Shown here in pieces: positions 1 to 12,399 of a stretch of DNA of 64,000 nucleotides. The stretch is from Leptodontidium sp. MPI-SDFR-AT-0119 (taxonomy: Eukaryota; Ascomycota; Leotiomycetes; Helotiales; Leptodontidiaceae). The notes under the pieces were generated by a model. The model saw only the letters and a list, made by a program, of their open reading frames with translations, ran no database searches and was not told where the DNA came from. The stretch covers positions 2,666,001 through 2,730,000 of the forward strand of contig JAHLEZ010000006.1 of assembly GCA_020726505.1 (NCBI GenBank), in the 5' to 3' direction. Both the position numbers and the translations under genes were made by a program. Position 1 is the first letter of the stretch. Each line of letters begins with the position of its first letter.

Positions 1-1728
1 GCTTTCGCCAGCACACTAGACATGATGGTGAAAGTCCCAAAGGAACACAAATAGTGGCGAGCTTCGACTGAAAGGTAGCTGGAAGACTATCCCTGAGGGG
101 AGATTGGAGAGGTTGGAGAGTTGGAGAGAAGTGGAGAGCCTAGCTGAGGAGGATTGTGAGATGAGCTGGCTACCAGTTGGAGTTACTGTAAAACGCGGGG
201 GTGAGGCTGAAATTTCTAGGCAGCGTCGAACACCAACCTTTCTTGTAACTTCTTGCAATTCAACTTTCAGCTCAACTTTCAGCTCAACTTTCAGCCCAAC
301 TTTTAGCTTAGAGAGACTGATTGAGGGAGCTTCGTCCTTACTTGTAACTCCATCAAGCTCCCAATGTCGAAGGCTAGAGTGCCTTAGCCCGGCAGATCAT
401 ATGCGGGGCCAATTCGCGCCGCACGTCAAAGCGGAAGCCAAGTTTGTCCGAGGAATAACTACTAAACAGGTATAAAAACTACCCAGTCGATGTCAACTTG
501 TGTCAGAAGCAGGGTCCTTAGCTGACATATCATATTTAAGTCGCAGAACCTCGGTCCTCGTGGTCTTGATATCGAATAAGGCACCTCTAGTATGGCGATG
601 TGGAGTTTGCAGCCGAGGGTGATCGCAATAGCAGAACCGCAACGTGTCACTCAAGGCATTCATCAGCGAAAAACCGAGCGAAACAATCGAAGACTTGAGC
701 TGCACATCGTTAAGGCTTTATTCTAGAGCGTCGTTAAGGGAAGATCTTTTGGAGGGAGATATGTGGAGGCATTTGACGCCCGGTACAAAGCAATGAGCGA
801 CAACCTCCGGGTCTATGGGCTTGATGACCACAGCAGCTGGCATTAAGGAAACACGGGAGAGCGGGCTTGGGTACCAGCGAGTTAGTAGATATATTGGTTA
901 GTGGCTGGAAATACAAGAGAGTCTCTGCCTGGCTAGGGGTTCCTCTCGAGCAGAGCTGCGAGATATGGCCGTCTTGAGATGGGGAGTTTCGCTCAGGTGT
1001 CGCGAAGGGCTTTACAATCTAGGGCGAGGCGCACAATGGTGGTGACAGTAACACTACCTGTGCGGCCCGAGAGGAAGGATGCGAGTGTCGGTCTAATAGG
1101 AGAATGGAGAGTCTTTGGACTTGGCTGCTGAATTGGTTCGAGGAGCACACTGCCGATATAGGTGAAGGTTTTGCCTGGGCTGGAAGCCGAACCCCAAGAG
1201 TTGTGAGCCTTAATATTCCCTCTTAGATGTATCCTGTCTTGATTAATGCATACCACTGTGATTTCTGCATTATACAATTCTGCGTCAGCGAGCCTTCTTC
1301 TAGATCAGACGGCGAGGCTGACAGCTGGCGGCCCATAATACAAAAACAATCTTACGTGTTTTGTACTTTACAACGTCCACTGCTTCTTCTACATTAACGC
1401 AGTTTGAACATCGTAGTGGCTTAAGTAATCTCAAGTTCCTACAATCCTTTGGCTCTTTGGAGAGGATACGGTAAGGCTGAATAGTCTCGGCCAGCTTGTC
1501 TTGGCTGCTCGAGTATGTTTGCCAGACACTTATAAACTAAGTTGTGTTGAACTACTAGTAGTATAACTCTCTAGTGGTCTTGTGGAGATCCTTGTCTGGT
1601 ACGCGGGCTTTAATGTTTTTGTTTTATAAAAAAATTGCGAATTCGAGGGGAAGCCGATTTTGCAAGCGACTGTACAACAGATGTCAGTCTTGATTTGGAC
1701 AATAGCTCTGGCAAGATCCTCAAGAAAC
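1..1728. other. Gene-poor left end
   Basis: No convincing gene is seen here. Open frames are short, overlap on both strands and lack recognisable motifs or plausible splice structure. The only clear structure is a short 12-bp tandem repeat near position 262. Confidence 0.5.
262..309 (+). repeat. 12-bp tandem repeat, 4 copies
   Basis: Four head-to-tail copies of AACTTTCAGCTC occur here; the third and fourth carry substitutions. If translated on the plus strand it would read STFS repeats, but the surrounding frame has no other protein features. Confidence 0.8.
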
Positions 1729-2041
1729 CAGGCATCACTTTCAGAAGTCCACAGTGCCCAGGCGACCAGCTCAATCTTGAAGATAGGATACCAGCCGAGC
1801 TCTGTTTTTCTTCAGATATCTGGCCCAATACGTGCGTTATGCGGACAGGGATATCGACCCATTAACATCGAATTTCGACGACTGCGCCAATGTCATGATC
1901 CGCTGGATCAATTTCGAATTCATGATCAAGGTCAAGGATTTCTCATACGTGCAAAGGAAAGACGATGGGACGGTGGATTTTGGGTTTGTTAGTTCACAGC
2001 CTTGCTTCGATATGTATCGTGATTGGGCTGCAGGGAAGTAG
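1729..2041 (+). pseudogene. Possible protein-coding relic, family unknown
   Basis: Two overlapping plus-strand frames look protein-like. The frame ending near 1865 includes GDQLNLEDRIPAELC. From about 1808 another frame includes RDIDPLTSNFDDCANVM and runs to a stop at 2041. The composition (acidic, W/F/C rich, few simple repeats) resembles a real exon more than noise, and TTCTTCAG before the second frame could be a splice acceptor. No start codon and no recognised domain were found. It may be the 3' exon of a degraded gene. Confidence 0.25.
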
Positions 2042-3691
2042 AAGCTGGAGCATCTTAGATACGTGGAAGCTACCATATATCAACGTGATGCAACAGAAAG
2101 AGAGCAAAAGATTGGCAGGTACGCAGTGCAAGCTAAGCCCTAAATAAGAACACTGCTTTGTATTGTGGTGGGGAAGACCCTCAGTCGGTTCTTTGTCACA
2201 TGACCGGATAGACTCTGTCCACGTAAAAGAGGTCAACACTTGAAGACAACTCAAGAACACAGAACTTTCATAAATATTTATCTAATACACTTTTTCTCCT
2301 CCCCTTTCTTGACCATTTATGCTCTTTAGATATGTAATATCTTTAGATTTGATCGATCCGCGATTTCCTACACCTAGAATCTCTCCCGTACCTTACTATA
2401 TGCTACCTCTCTTGTTGTGTGGTTTATTGGGCATCATCCCTCCCACAGTATTCCGTTGCTCTTTCTTTTACGAACTAGTAACTCTCAACTCTGCTGAATA
2501 CTGTCCTTCTTTCTGTTCCAGGTCTTTGAAAAATGGTTTTATCAACTCCTTTGAGTTTTCATTCTCAAGCAATTACATCGGCTTACAAGAAGCTAAGTAT
2601 TTTGCGTCCAATCTTGATACTTAGCTGTTAATACTTTCCAACAATCTATTGAGTAACTTTCGGGGATTTCTTTAACGATAGTTACTACATCGGGGTCGTC
2701 AAGTTGATTTTGGTTTCAGTGGATGGGAATCTCAATCATACCCAGTGGACCCCTTTCATTAAAGTGACTGACGAAATAATATACCGAAAGGGGGTCTGAG
2801 CGCAGACAGGACATATAAAGGCCTTCCCTCCTCCCTCTCTTTAGAGCTCAACGCAGTTAGTTCCCTCCAGCGTTCGCTTTTTATCCTAACAAAAAGCTCT
2901 CCTTTTACTATTCCCTAACTCGTAGATCCCTTAGCTGATTTCGCTTCCTTTAAAGGCATTCATAGCAATTTAACTACCACGAATTCTTCGAGCGAGCTAG
3001 AGATTATTTTTAAGTGCTGTTTCCTATTTCAGATTATATGGTAGATTAGGAGGTTTCCCGTACTCGGGTTTGCTGGCTTTAGTAATCTCCGCGAATGCGA
3101 GAGTAAAGGGAATGCTATATATACTTTAGATTCGACGCACACATACACACGCTAAGACTTCTTTCCTTCTTATATTTGACAGACATATTAATAGAACTAG
3201 GCGGCTTTTACTTAGCTTTAACTCGCTTTATTCTAAAGTTTCATCTCTCGCCCTAGCTCTGATTCCTCCATCAACTTACTTAGCTTAAGTCCCCTTAAGC
3301 TCCGGCTCCTCGATGCTGTTCTCGCTAATACAACTCTTATAAAAAGCTCTGCTCATCTCTTTCTCGTGCATACGTCAAGTGTCGTGGGGTTCAGATACCT
3401 GAGAGGACACCATTAATAGCTAAAGTCTCGGGGTTCACACGTCTAATTGAACTCCACTGAATGTCAGAACCAAGCCAAAGAAAGAAGTAGAGAAAGATGG
3501 CGAATGCATCTGTGCACCTATTAAAAACGAAACTTGGGCTTGCGGCTGCCAAAGCTTTCGTCACAGGGAAAGGTGAGTAATGCCACGAAAAGCCGACTGA
3601 TGACAGTACGAATTAAGCTGGCTAACATCATTTAGGCAGATGATATGTTAGATATGCATTTTGTAGGGATGAGGACGAGCAAAGCACGCTT
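2042..3691. other. Intergenic, nothing recognised
   Basis: AT-rich to mixed sequence with pyrimidine-rich stretches (about 2820-2960). No gene, RNA or element with clear termini was recognised. Confidence 0.5.
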
Positions 3692-4861
3692 CTACCACGT
3701 ACACGAGGCATACTCTTTGAAGCGAAACATTCTCAAGGCATCTGTATAATGTGGTCGAATTGATAAAATATTTATAATCTGGTCCACTATCCTGGACTTG
3801 TAGTTAATGTCTGCTTGAGGCGCGTTATCTATGCTGGGTACGATATCCCAATGAATGCCGGAGCTGCCTATCTCGCCCAGAGATACAACAAGGCTTTTGA
3901 CCCCTGTATCGATCATAGTTTTGAACGATCGTTTGATGAAGGTAGTGCCAACAGCGAAGCCCGAAATGGACACAATCCACTGGCCCCCGTTATTGGCCAC
4001 ACCGGGCGTATAAGTGATGCTGCCATTATACTACTTCTTCTCATCGATGAAACCGAAATCAAACGTCCCTTTACTCGTGGATCTGTGGTAGTCGATAGCG
4101 AAAAGAGGAGCCGAGATGTATTAGTTAGAGCTTGAGAAACGATAATCAGAAATTCTAACTAACCATGAAGACATCCCATGACTGCCGGAAACCAACTTTT
4201 TATCCTATCCGGCTTCGTTGGTATCCCATTGGGGTCAATGTTAAGCCCGAATGTGCCATAAGGCGGCCGCCAATCTGCGTCTCACACTTCAAACGCATAA
4301 TTGGAGAATGTCAAACTGCCGATTTTGATAGCGTCTGTGTAGACTAACCCACTATACACATACGATCCTCCAGCATAGGATTGCGAAAACGTCATGCCGT
4401 CGATTTTCTTCGCAGTCGCTGACTTGCTTGGGTCGTAGACGGGTGCATTGCCGCGAACAGAGAGGGGTAATTATCGGCGTGGACATCAGCGAGAAGTCCG
4501 GAGCGCCAGTATCTGTTTGGACCAATATTGTTTGTGGTGGTGTCCCAGCTTTGATTGGAATGTACCAACTGAAATTTTGGCTCATTAGCATGTTTCTTCG
4601 ATACCAAGGAGTTGTAGCGATAGGCAGGTCATCTTACTTGCTGTCTGTTTTGGCAGCGACACCAAGATTTCCTGGCACATCATAAGGGATAATTGAGGTC
4701 TCGCTGTATTGAATAAGTATTGCGTCGATGGAAAATCCTGATTGATCTCTAAATATCTGAGGGTCAAGGCTCTCAAGGGTAGCAAAGAGGGGTATTGAGG
4801 CATAACCATTGCCTAAGAAACTAAGAAGCATCAAGTGGAAGAGTGGGCTCGTTGAAAACAT
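3692..4861 (-). pseudogene. Pepsin-like aspartyl protease pseudogene
   Basis: Reading minus from ATG at 4861, an N-terminal hydrophobic segment of secretory type is followed by an intron (about 4637-4572, branch site TGCTAATG). The next exon has WYIPIKAGTPPQTILVQTDTG, the first catalytic-loop region of the A1 family, although the usual DTGS is DTGA. The frame then breaks: the downstream family sequence YDPSKSATAKKIDGMTFSQ lies in another frame. That stretch ends at a stop (GTG TGA), and the C-terminal half (FDFGFIDEKK, stop, YNGSITYTPG) has an in-frame TAG before the second catalytic loop, MIDTG. A signal peptide plus A1 folds would make a secreted or vacuolar protease of about 400 residues; here at least one frameshift and two stops disable it. 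Confidence 0.8.
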
Positions 4862-6243
4862 TTTGTCCTAGACAGAAAGCCTGTATCCTCAGATGGAAGA
4901 CAAAACCTTGAGGTGCAGAATAATTCTCACTTGAAAAAGAGGAGAGATGATTCAAGTGCTGCCCAAAGACGCACAGCAGTCATCAGCCTGATACTGTTCA
5001 AAAAGGCACCCATGATAACCGACAGGGACAGCGCAATTGCCATCTCAGAGAATCACGTCGACTACCAACAGTTTAAATGAACATTTCTGTGTATTCATTA
5101 TCTGTGACCTGCAATCCGATGCATTCTTATGCAGCAATATTCAAAATGCGAGGCAATAACAAACCAACAACGTTCACCCAACCGAGGAATGGCGTGTCCG
5201 CTTAGGCTATGTAGATTCCGTTTCGCGGCTGTGAGAATTGACATTCGTCCGTCTGATGTATCCATATTGCCTATTCACCAAGCGGCAAGATGACCAATGG
5301 GCCGTATTTGCGAACCACAAGCAGGCTTTACTTCGACTTACAGCTCGTGGGTGCCATTGAGGGGTGGAATTTGTGACTTCACAGACCTGCGAAGCTGAAA
5401 TGAAAATTGTTGAACTGACAGTGTAGACACCCATAAAATTCATAACTGAACCATATCTCTGTAACTATCAAAATGGAATTTGAAATTCCCCATAGCCCCC
5501 AGAAGAGCAGAAGGTATTTTCCATGTATATACTTGGGTAGCGAACTGAATTATGTAGATATCATAGCCTCGGCACTACTCGGATTCAAAATCTTAGCCAA
5601 GCAGGCTGTGCCATGGTATCTTACCACAATTCAACACCTCTCCATGGCAAAGCATTGTTTACATGGAAAGGAAAGAAAACGAAGCTAGCTTAGAGAGGGC
5701 CCAGCCCCAGCCTCCCTCAGTAACTCCTATCAGAAAACAGTTCCACCAAATCGTCCAACTTAGATACAGAATATCAATACAGTAAAATGAATCAATACAG
5801 GTTAATATATAATAGAGAGAAACAAAATACAATTGCAGCCGAGTAGAAGAACGAGAAGTACTTCGTAGAAGAGGCAGGAGAAGAGGAGTAATCAAATTCC
5901 ATTCCCGATTAATGAGTTTGTTAACAACCTGACCCCGACCACTGAACTGAGATCAGACCGACCATGCCCTCCCTCTATGCTTGCTTGCTCGCTTGATCCA
6001 AACCACAAACCACACACACAGAATGAATTCCGACAAACGAAAAACGTGGGTATACATGATCTCATCTATTCTACTCCTTCCTCATCCTCATCCTCACTCG
6101 CATCTGTCAATCAATCACCCGCCCGCGCTGTTATCCTTCCTTCCTTCCTCGCTTCCTTTCTATCCTCTCCTCAACTTGTCCTAACTTGGATGCATGCATG
6201 TACGCAAAATTAACCCAACGCCCTCCCGTCTCTCGAACAAAAT
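4862..6243. other. Intergenic between protease relic and kinesin 3' end
   Basis: No gene is supported. The last 300 bases are C/T-rich on the plus strand (TCCTCATCCTCATCC type runs) and probably contain the kinesin 3' untranslated region. Confidence 0.5.
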
Positions 6244-9174
6244 TTATTTCTGCCCCGAGAAGAACCAACTCGTTCTCTTTCCAGCATTACCGCTCGCCTC
6301 GTTCTGCAGCCCGCTGATGGCGGGGTTGACATTACCTCCTGTGATCACACTCCCATTACCAGTCTCCGCACCACCTCCTCGGAGCGGTTTCGCGATCCGG
6401 GAGCCTGCGCCGCCGAAGGAAAAGCCTCCGTTTGTGGGGGAGCCGAGACCGCGTGTTGAGCCTGACTTGGCGGCTTCGAGGCGCTCTTTTACGGCTGTGA
6501 GTTGGGTTTCGAATCTATTTCGTTTTGTCAGTACGGTTTTGGGTGATAGAGAGGAAGGGAGGGGGGCGTACCTATGATTCGCAGCCGTCAACTTCTCCTG
6601 AGAATCCTGAAGCAGCGACTCGAGGGATTGAATCCTCTCATTCCTCGCAATGAGTTTCCTCTCCGCGATAGCAACCTCTTTCTTCAAACTGCCATTTTGC
6701 TCAACGAGTTGCCGCTGCACGTGAGTAAGCTGCTCGAGATTCCTCTCCAAGAAGGCCATCTTCTTCTGCTGCGCGCGGTTGTTGGAGGACCGCAGCACGT
6801 TGTTGTACTGCTCTCGAGTCTCGTCGAGGGAGATTTCGAGTTCAACAACACGCTCACATCTGTTTTGGAGATCGCGCATCAGACTCTTCTTCATGACGTC
6901 GAATTCAGCGATTTGTTGTTGCACGGTCTTGCCGTTGGCCATTCCACCGGCGCCGTTGGGAACGCCTCCTGCTTTGACCTTGCGTTGCAGATCCTCGTTT
7001 ACGGTCTTGAATTTTTGGATCTCGGCCGACTTCTGCGCAAGATCTGCCTTCAAACCCTCAACTAGCGATGTCTGCACATCTTGCTTGTTGGAGTATGCTT
7101 GAGCGAGTCTTTGCTTGACTTCCTCGACATCGGCTTCACTGAGATTCCTCTCGAGAAGGTCCTCGTATTCACGCTCGACAGCCTCGAGACGCTGCTCAAG
7201 CTCCTCCCTTCGCTTGGCATTGGTGTCATCCGACGGAGTACCGTATAGAGATAGCTCTGCTTGTCTGACAATCCCTTGGGTCTCAACCAAAGCAGCCTTG
7301 ATAGACTCAAGCTCATCTGGAGCAATAGCCTCCCCAGCAGCAGATTGCTCATGGAGGGCATCCACTTGCTCGATAACCTTCTTGATGCTGCGCTCATTAT
7401 CACTGAACACATCACCACCGAGATCAAAGCCAGCCATCATCTTAGCCATCTTCTCCGCCTTCTTCTTTTCCTTCTCATCCAGAACGGCGCTAGTCTCTTT
7501 TGCAGACATCTTCACATCCAACAGTTGTTGCTTGACTTCATCAAGCTCGGCTGTCAACTCGGCATTGGCTTCTTTCAGTCCATCCATAGTGATCTGTGCC
7601 TCCTTGCTCTCGAAAGATAACCGTTCTATTTGCATCTTGAATTCGTTGACTTCGCCCGTCAATTTCTCGTTCTCGCGGTTTCCTTTGGTATCCCGCTCCT
7701 TCAGATATGCCAACTCCTCTTTCGTATCCCGCATTGCCTTCTCCACCGCAGATATTTGGGATTCCTTCTCGGCAATCTGGTCTTGTAATTCATTCTCCCG
7801 TCGCAGGAACTCCTCCCTTTCATCCTTGTCAATCGGTAAACTTGGGGTTGCAGATCGCTCTGAAATTGCAGGTGTCTCTGCTCGACTTTCTGCAGTAAGC
7901 CTCGACGGCGTCGACGGCCTTGCTGGTTGTGCCTTTGCTTTTGTGATCCCAGCGATTTCCAGGGGAGCCGCCCACTTCTCTTTCGGCACCGCCTCTCCAG
8001 ATCTCCATTGTTGAACCTCTGCATCCAGCGTTTGCACGTATGATTCGAAAGTCGTAACCTGGGATTGCGCCTTCTTGAGCAAAGCCTTGAGTTCCGCAGG
8101 ACTGATCTCCGCATTGATCTTGGCTTTATTCTTGATCGCCTTCGCCCGCATACCAAACCGCAGCGTACTCAAAGTTTCCGCGTCGTTGTAACTACTGGGC
8201 GAGCAGTTGATAATAAGCGTGGTCCGACTGTTTCCTCCCAAACTCTCTTGCAGAATACGGGTAAGTTTCGAGTCTCGGTAGGGGATATGGGACGATTTGC
8301 CGTCCGTCAGGTTGTTGATGACCATTCCTAGAGCACTCAAACTCTTATTGATCTTCTTGGCCTCCTCGAGAGTCTGTCCGCTAGCACCTGTCTTGCCGAC
8401 CTTCTCACTACCCGCCAAATCGACCAGGAAAAGTTGTCCGCTCTTTGCCGAACCCGTCTCGACGTTCTTCTGCGTGATGGTAATGACGAATATGGAATGT
8501 GACCGCGAGGATTCGGCGTTCATGTTGGTAGCAGCAACCGCTCTTGAGTTCCCACCCCTTCGCATGACCTCGTAGACCTCCTGGACGCTTGAAACGTAAA
8601 TCTCCAGTAGACCTTTCACATACACCCCCCTATTCTTCTCTTCGTGCACTGGCAGATTGTCGTTGTGCGGTGCCAGCAGATCCCTAATACGCTCCATGTA
8701 GATTTCCATATAGCTGACCCGTACGGTGTATTCGATGGTCCCAGGACTCGCCAGAATACTGGCAAATATCTGCTCCACGATTCGGGGGATCACACCTCTG
8801 CCCTCCTGGTCATCCATATCCGTTCCCATCATGGTATAAGACTTTCCCGCACCCGTTTGGCCGTATGCGAAGACGGTACCATTATAGCCGTTGAGGATAT
8901 CGTCGACGGTCGACTTGATGGAGAAATCGAAGACGTCTTTCTGGCGCGAGTTCATATCAAACACGCGGTCGAAAGTAAAGGACCCGGAGGCCTCTTTGGA
9001 CTGTACAAACTATCAGCAGAAGCCCCTTCCCTTCAAATTCCATGTGTAGGGAATACCTACGTCCAGGCGACATGTGTCTTCGGTCTCGAATTCAACAATA
9101 GGCTGCCCGCCCTCTGCAACCTCGATGCGGTTCTGCGGCCTGAACCGCGCCACCACTTTGATGCTGTTCGACAT
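6244..9174 (-). CDS. Conventional kinesin heavy chain (kinesin-1)
   Basis: Plus-end-directed microtubule motor that moves vesicles and early endosome or dynein cargo in hyphae. Three exons: 9174-9061, 9000-6572 and 6514-6244, giving 937 residues, close to the roughly 930 of fungal kinesin-1. The start is MSNSIKVVARFRPQNR, the canonical fungal opening. The motor domain (about 5-330) has the P-loop GQTGAGKSYT near residue 85, the switch I motif NAESSRSHSIF and switch II VDLAGSEKVGKTGA, followed by a neck and long heptad stalk. The tail contains RIAKPLRGGG, the IAK-type autoinhibitory motif of conventional kinesins. Both introns are 57-60 bp. It is the orthologue of Neurospora nkin / Aspergillus kinA by domain order and tail motif. 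No disruption is seen. Confidence 0.96.
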
Positions 9175-10034
9175 GATCGCGAGTCGAGGCTGTTCGCTAT
9201 CCGGGAACGATCATATGTGCAGAAGCCGATGCTCGCAGACCGAGTGATGGTCGTGGTGGTGATGTGATGTAGTGCAGTGCAATACTGGGCTGGGCTGTTG
9301 TACGAGGTGACGTTTGCCTTGCCTTGCCTTGCCCTGGCTGTGGTGTGTGTTCCTGTGCTGGCGATAAGGAGGTTGTTGACACACTTGCTGGCTTCGCGTA
9401 GGTTCAGGATTTCGCGTGGGCGTGCCGGGCCTGGGCTGCTAATTTGCCCGATGCAATGCAATGCAGTGCGATCACGTTACAGTGGCTAGGAAGATGCTTG
9501 CTGCGAGAATTGTTTGATTATTTGTTTGATTGAAGCGGAGATGGGCAGTAATTGGGAATTTAAAGGGAAAAGATAATAATGTAAGGAGAGGGTATTTTTC
9601 TTCTGGATCACTTCGGAAGAGGGGTTGACATCCATCCGCTTTGTTGCTGGGCTTCTAGAAATATCTCAGCCGCTTTACTCTCTCACTAACTCACTCCACC
9701 GCATCAAGGAACACCAACACAATAGGGGAAGATAGGGAACATTCTCTGGATTCGTGTAATTAACACCGCTAATAAACCGCTCTGCTATGCAGGATGACCC
9801 AGCTACCTGAAATGTACTCCCATTCATAGCCCAGAAGCGAATACTGTAATAGCTAGCTAGCTAGGTTGACCGTCCCAGCCAGAAGTTGAAGGAAGCAGCA
9901 CCTAGGCAGGTGTATTATCAAAGGTTCGCCGTCGCCCGAAACCAAACGCCAGTACTCCGCCATTATCAATGTCTCGTAATGCCACACTTGGGTATTCCTC
10001 CCCTGTTGTCCTTTTGTCTCCCCCGTGTTGTTCT
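9175..10034. other. Kinesin upstream region and RAD6 3' flank
   Basis: Holds the kinesin promoter/5' leader (with CCTTG and CTGCACTG short runs near 9260-9340) and the RAD6 3' untranslated region. No further gene is seen. Confidence 0.5.
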
Positions 10035-10746
10035 TCAGTCTTCCCAGCTCTTCTCTACAGATTCCTTGACCCGCTTTGTGTATTCCTTGCGGTTGTCCTT
10101 GTAGAGGTTCGAAGCCTCGACGTTGGCAGGAGAGGAGGTATTGGGATCATTCAGGAGACTGCGAGAATGTTAGCAGAGCCCAAGCTTTCACAACCCCATA
10201 ATCTAATCCATAATCCAATCTTTCTGCTGTACATCTCCCTACCTTTGAATACTCGTCAAGACCGCCGCAACATCATACGTAGGACTCCACCTGTTCTGCA
10301 AGATATCCAAGCACAACTCCCCAGTGGCGTACACGTTAGGATGGAACATCTGGCTGATGAACTTGACCGCGGGTGGCTTGTTTGGGTACTGCTCCTCGAA
10401 TTGCATGACTAGTCTGAAAGTTCCATCTTCGAAAGGCGTATCAGCTGGACCGATAATGACTGCGTTCCTGTTAAAGCAAAAGTAATCAGCGTTGCCCATC
10501 TTCGAAATCCTCTCTTGCCTTCTCATCCCCTTAGAAACCCGTCTCTGAGCACCCGGGCAGGACTTACCATTGCATAACGTTGTCTGCGACGGGGCTTGCA
10601 GATACACCAGCTGGAGGATCCGTTTGCATGCGCTACAGAAGAAAGACGTGTTAGTAAATCGCCCATGCCAACACTGAGTTGATTCCGAATTCATCGCCAC
10701 GCACCTTGAAATCTCTCATGAGACGACGACGAGCTGCGGTAGACAT
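10035..10746 (-). CDS. rad6: RAD6/UBC2 ubiquitin-conjugating enzyme E2
   Basis: E2 enzyme that monoubiquitinates histone H2B with Bre1 and PCNA with Rad18, and serves the N-degron pathway; it acts in nucleus and cytoplasm. Four exons (10746-10705, 10632-10568, 10467-10243, 10158-10035) give 151 residues, exactly the size typical of filamentous fungi. It begins [19 protein letters not shown], has the HPN tripeptide ([15 protein letters not shown]) with catalytic Cys88, then [11 protein letters not shown], and ends KSWED without the long acidic tail of the yeast enzyme. Tiny first exon and intron placement are as expected for the family. Neurospora name is mus-8. Nothing unusual. Confidence 0.97.
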
Positions 10747-11829
10747 GGCTCCTATCTTCCCAGTATCCTTCTGCGTGGGTATTCAGATGTCCAGGACGGA
10801 GGTTACACTTCCTTCGAGAATCTCGATGTCTATCTGTTGTTGGGTTGTGCAGGCAGGGTAGAAGTGGGGTCCGGGATGTTGATGGGATGGGATTGGGACT
10901 GGGAGTTTATGTATGTTTCCGCTGGGCACGATATGATTGATCAGATTCACCGTCCGTGGCCAATGAAGGAGGAGGATTTACTGCAAGGACCCGGAAACGC
11001 TGGAGGGGGAAAGGTCGGTTCGGGGAATTGTGAAGCCGGAGATGTTTGTTTGGTGATTGTAGAGGAGAGGAGGGGATTGGTTTTTGGTGTTGTCACGCAA
11101 GATCAAGTCACAATCGATTTGATCTGCATGTCAGCCACATCAAAGTGTGTCAGCCACAACGTGGCGGCAGGGTTGCTGCAGCTGTCACTTGAGCAGGAAG
11201 GCAATTGGGTTGGAAGTATTCTTATATATCTAATTTACAAATGCATAGAAGAGATTCTAATGTGGAATGGGTTGTATAGCTAATTGGCAAAAAAAATATG
11301 TGGGGATCATTGCCCGCCATACCCACCTAGGTAGGTAGGTACCTGTATATCAGATTCACGGCACTGATCTGAACTCTTCAAACTTTATTTTCGGTACTTC
11401 TCACCACCCACAGGCACGATTCAATAGAAATCCAAGATTTTGTTTTCAAGAATCTACATTACAATCCTATACATAAACAAAGCTCATTACTGCCACTGAA
11501 CGAAGTACCCCATGCCATACTTCAGAGAAGCAGACTGAAGTTTCTGTGAAATAGGTAGTAACGACGGTCCAGCCAGCCCAACGCCATGAATCCCCCGTCC
11601 ATTGCATCCATCGGCCTGTAAACCGCAGCTCGTCTTTTCTCCCACTCCCAAGCTAGAAAACAATGCGCTGTATTAAAGAGAATATTTCTCCAACGTCCCA
11701 GGTATTCCATCCTCCCCTTCATGCCCATTCCGTCCCACGCTTCTCTCATGCCATGCAATCCCATCCTCACTCTCCCTTCCCTCAACTACACACCTTCCTG
11801 TCCACCCCTCTCCCATCCAAAGAACCCCC
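10747..11829. other. RAD6 upstream region and CYSTM 3' flank
   Basis: RAD6 promoter lies next to 10747. Around 11320-11345 there is a short GTAGGTAGGTACC run. The part near 11830 is the CYSTM 3' untranslated region. No gene is seen. Confidence 0.5.
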
Positions 11830-12399
11830 TTAAAACAAAATATCCAAACAACAACAACAAGCCAAAGCCGCCAAACACCCCCCAAGCAAGCCCTCACTCG
11901 CCCCTCCCCTCCCCCTCTGATCAATATACTGACCCTGAGGATACCCACCCTGTCCATAACCCGGCTGCCCATACTGTCCCTGGGGCGCATATCCCATCTG
12001 CGGACCCTGCTGATAATACCCTCCTTGCTGCTGTTGATATCCGCCCTGCTGTTGTCCCCATTGTTGCGGACCGCCTTGTTGCGCGTACGGGTCTTGGTTG
12101 GGGTATTGTCCCTGTCCTTGAGGGGGGAAGCCCGGTTGCGAGTAGTTCTGTTGGGGAGAGGCGCCGTAGTAGTCGGATTGTTGGCCGGTTCCTTGGGGGG
12201 CGATGTGTGCTGGTGCGGGGGATTGGAAGTTTGATCCTACGTCGGAGCCGTACTATGAGGAGGTTGTTAGTATGAGGATGGTTGCATGGAGGGCGGAGGG
12301 GGATGGGGTGGTGAGGGGGAGGGGGAGGGGGAAGAGCAGAGGACGTACGGCTGGTGGTGGAGGACCTCCTGTGGGAGGATCGTATTTCTGTTGTGACAT
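11830..12399 (-). CDS. CYSTM-family protein (cysteine-rich transmembrane module)
   Basis: Two exons (12399-12349 and 12252-11830) give 157 residues. The protein opens MSQQKYDPPTGGPPPPA, continues with a long disordered Q/G/Y/P-rich tract (QQGGYQQQQGGYYQQG type), and closes with a short hydrophobic cysteine block LAALACCCCLDILF at the extreme C terminus. That block is the CYSTM module, a tail-anchored palmitoylation-prone membrane module. Related yeast proteins (YBR016W/YDL012C type) are plasma-membrane associated and linked to stress tolerance. The molecular role here is unknown; localisation at the plasma membrane is inferred from the family. Confidence 0.88.

Noticed and set aside
7115..8014. 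299-codon plus-strand open frame inside the kinesin gene
   Set aside because: Antisense shadow of the coiled-coil stalk; Ser/Leu-rich composition mirrors Glu/Lys/Arg codons on the other strand.
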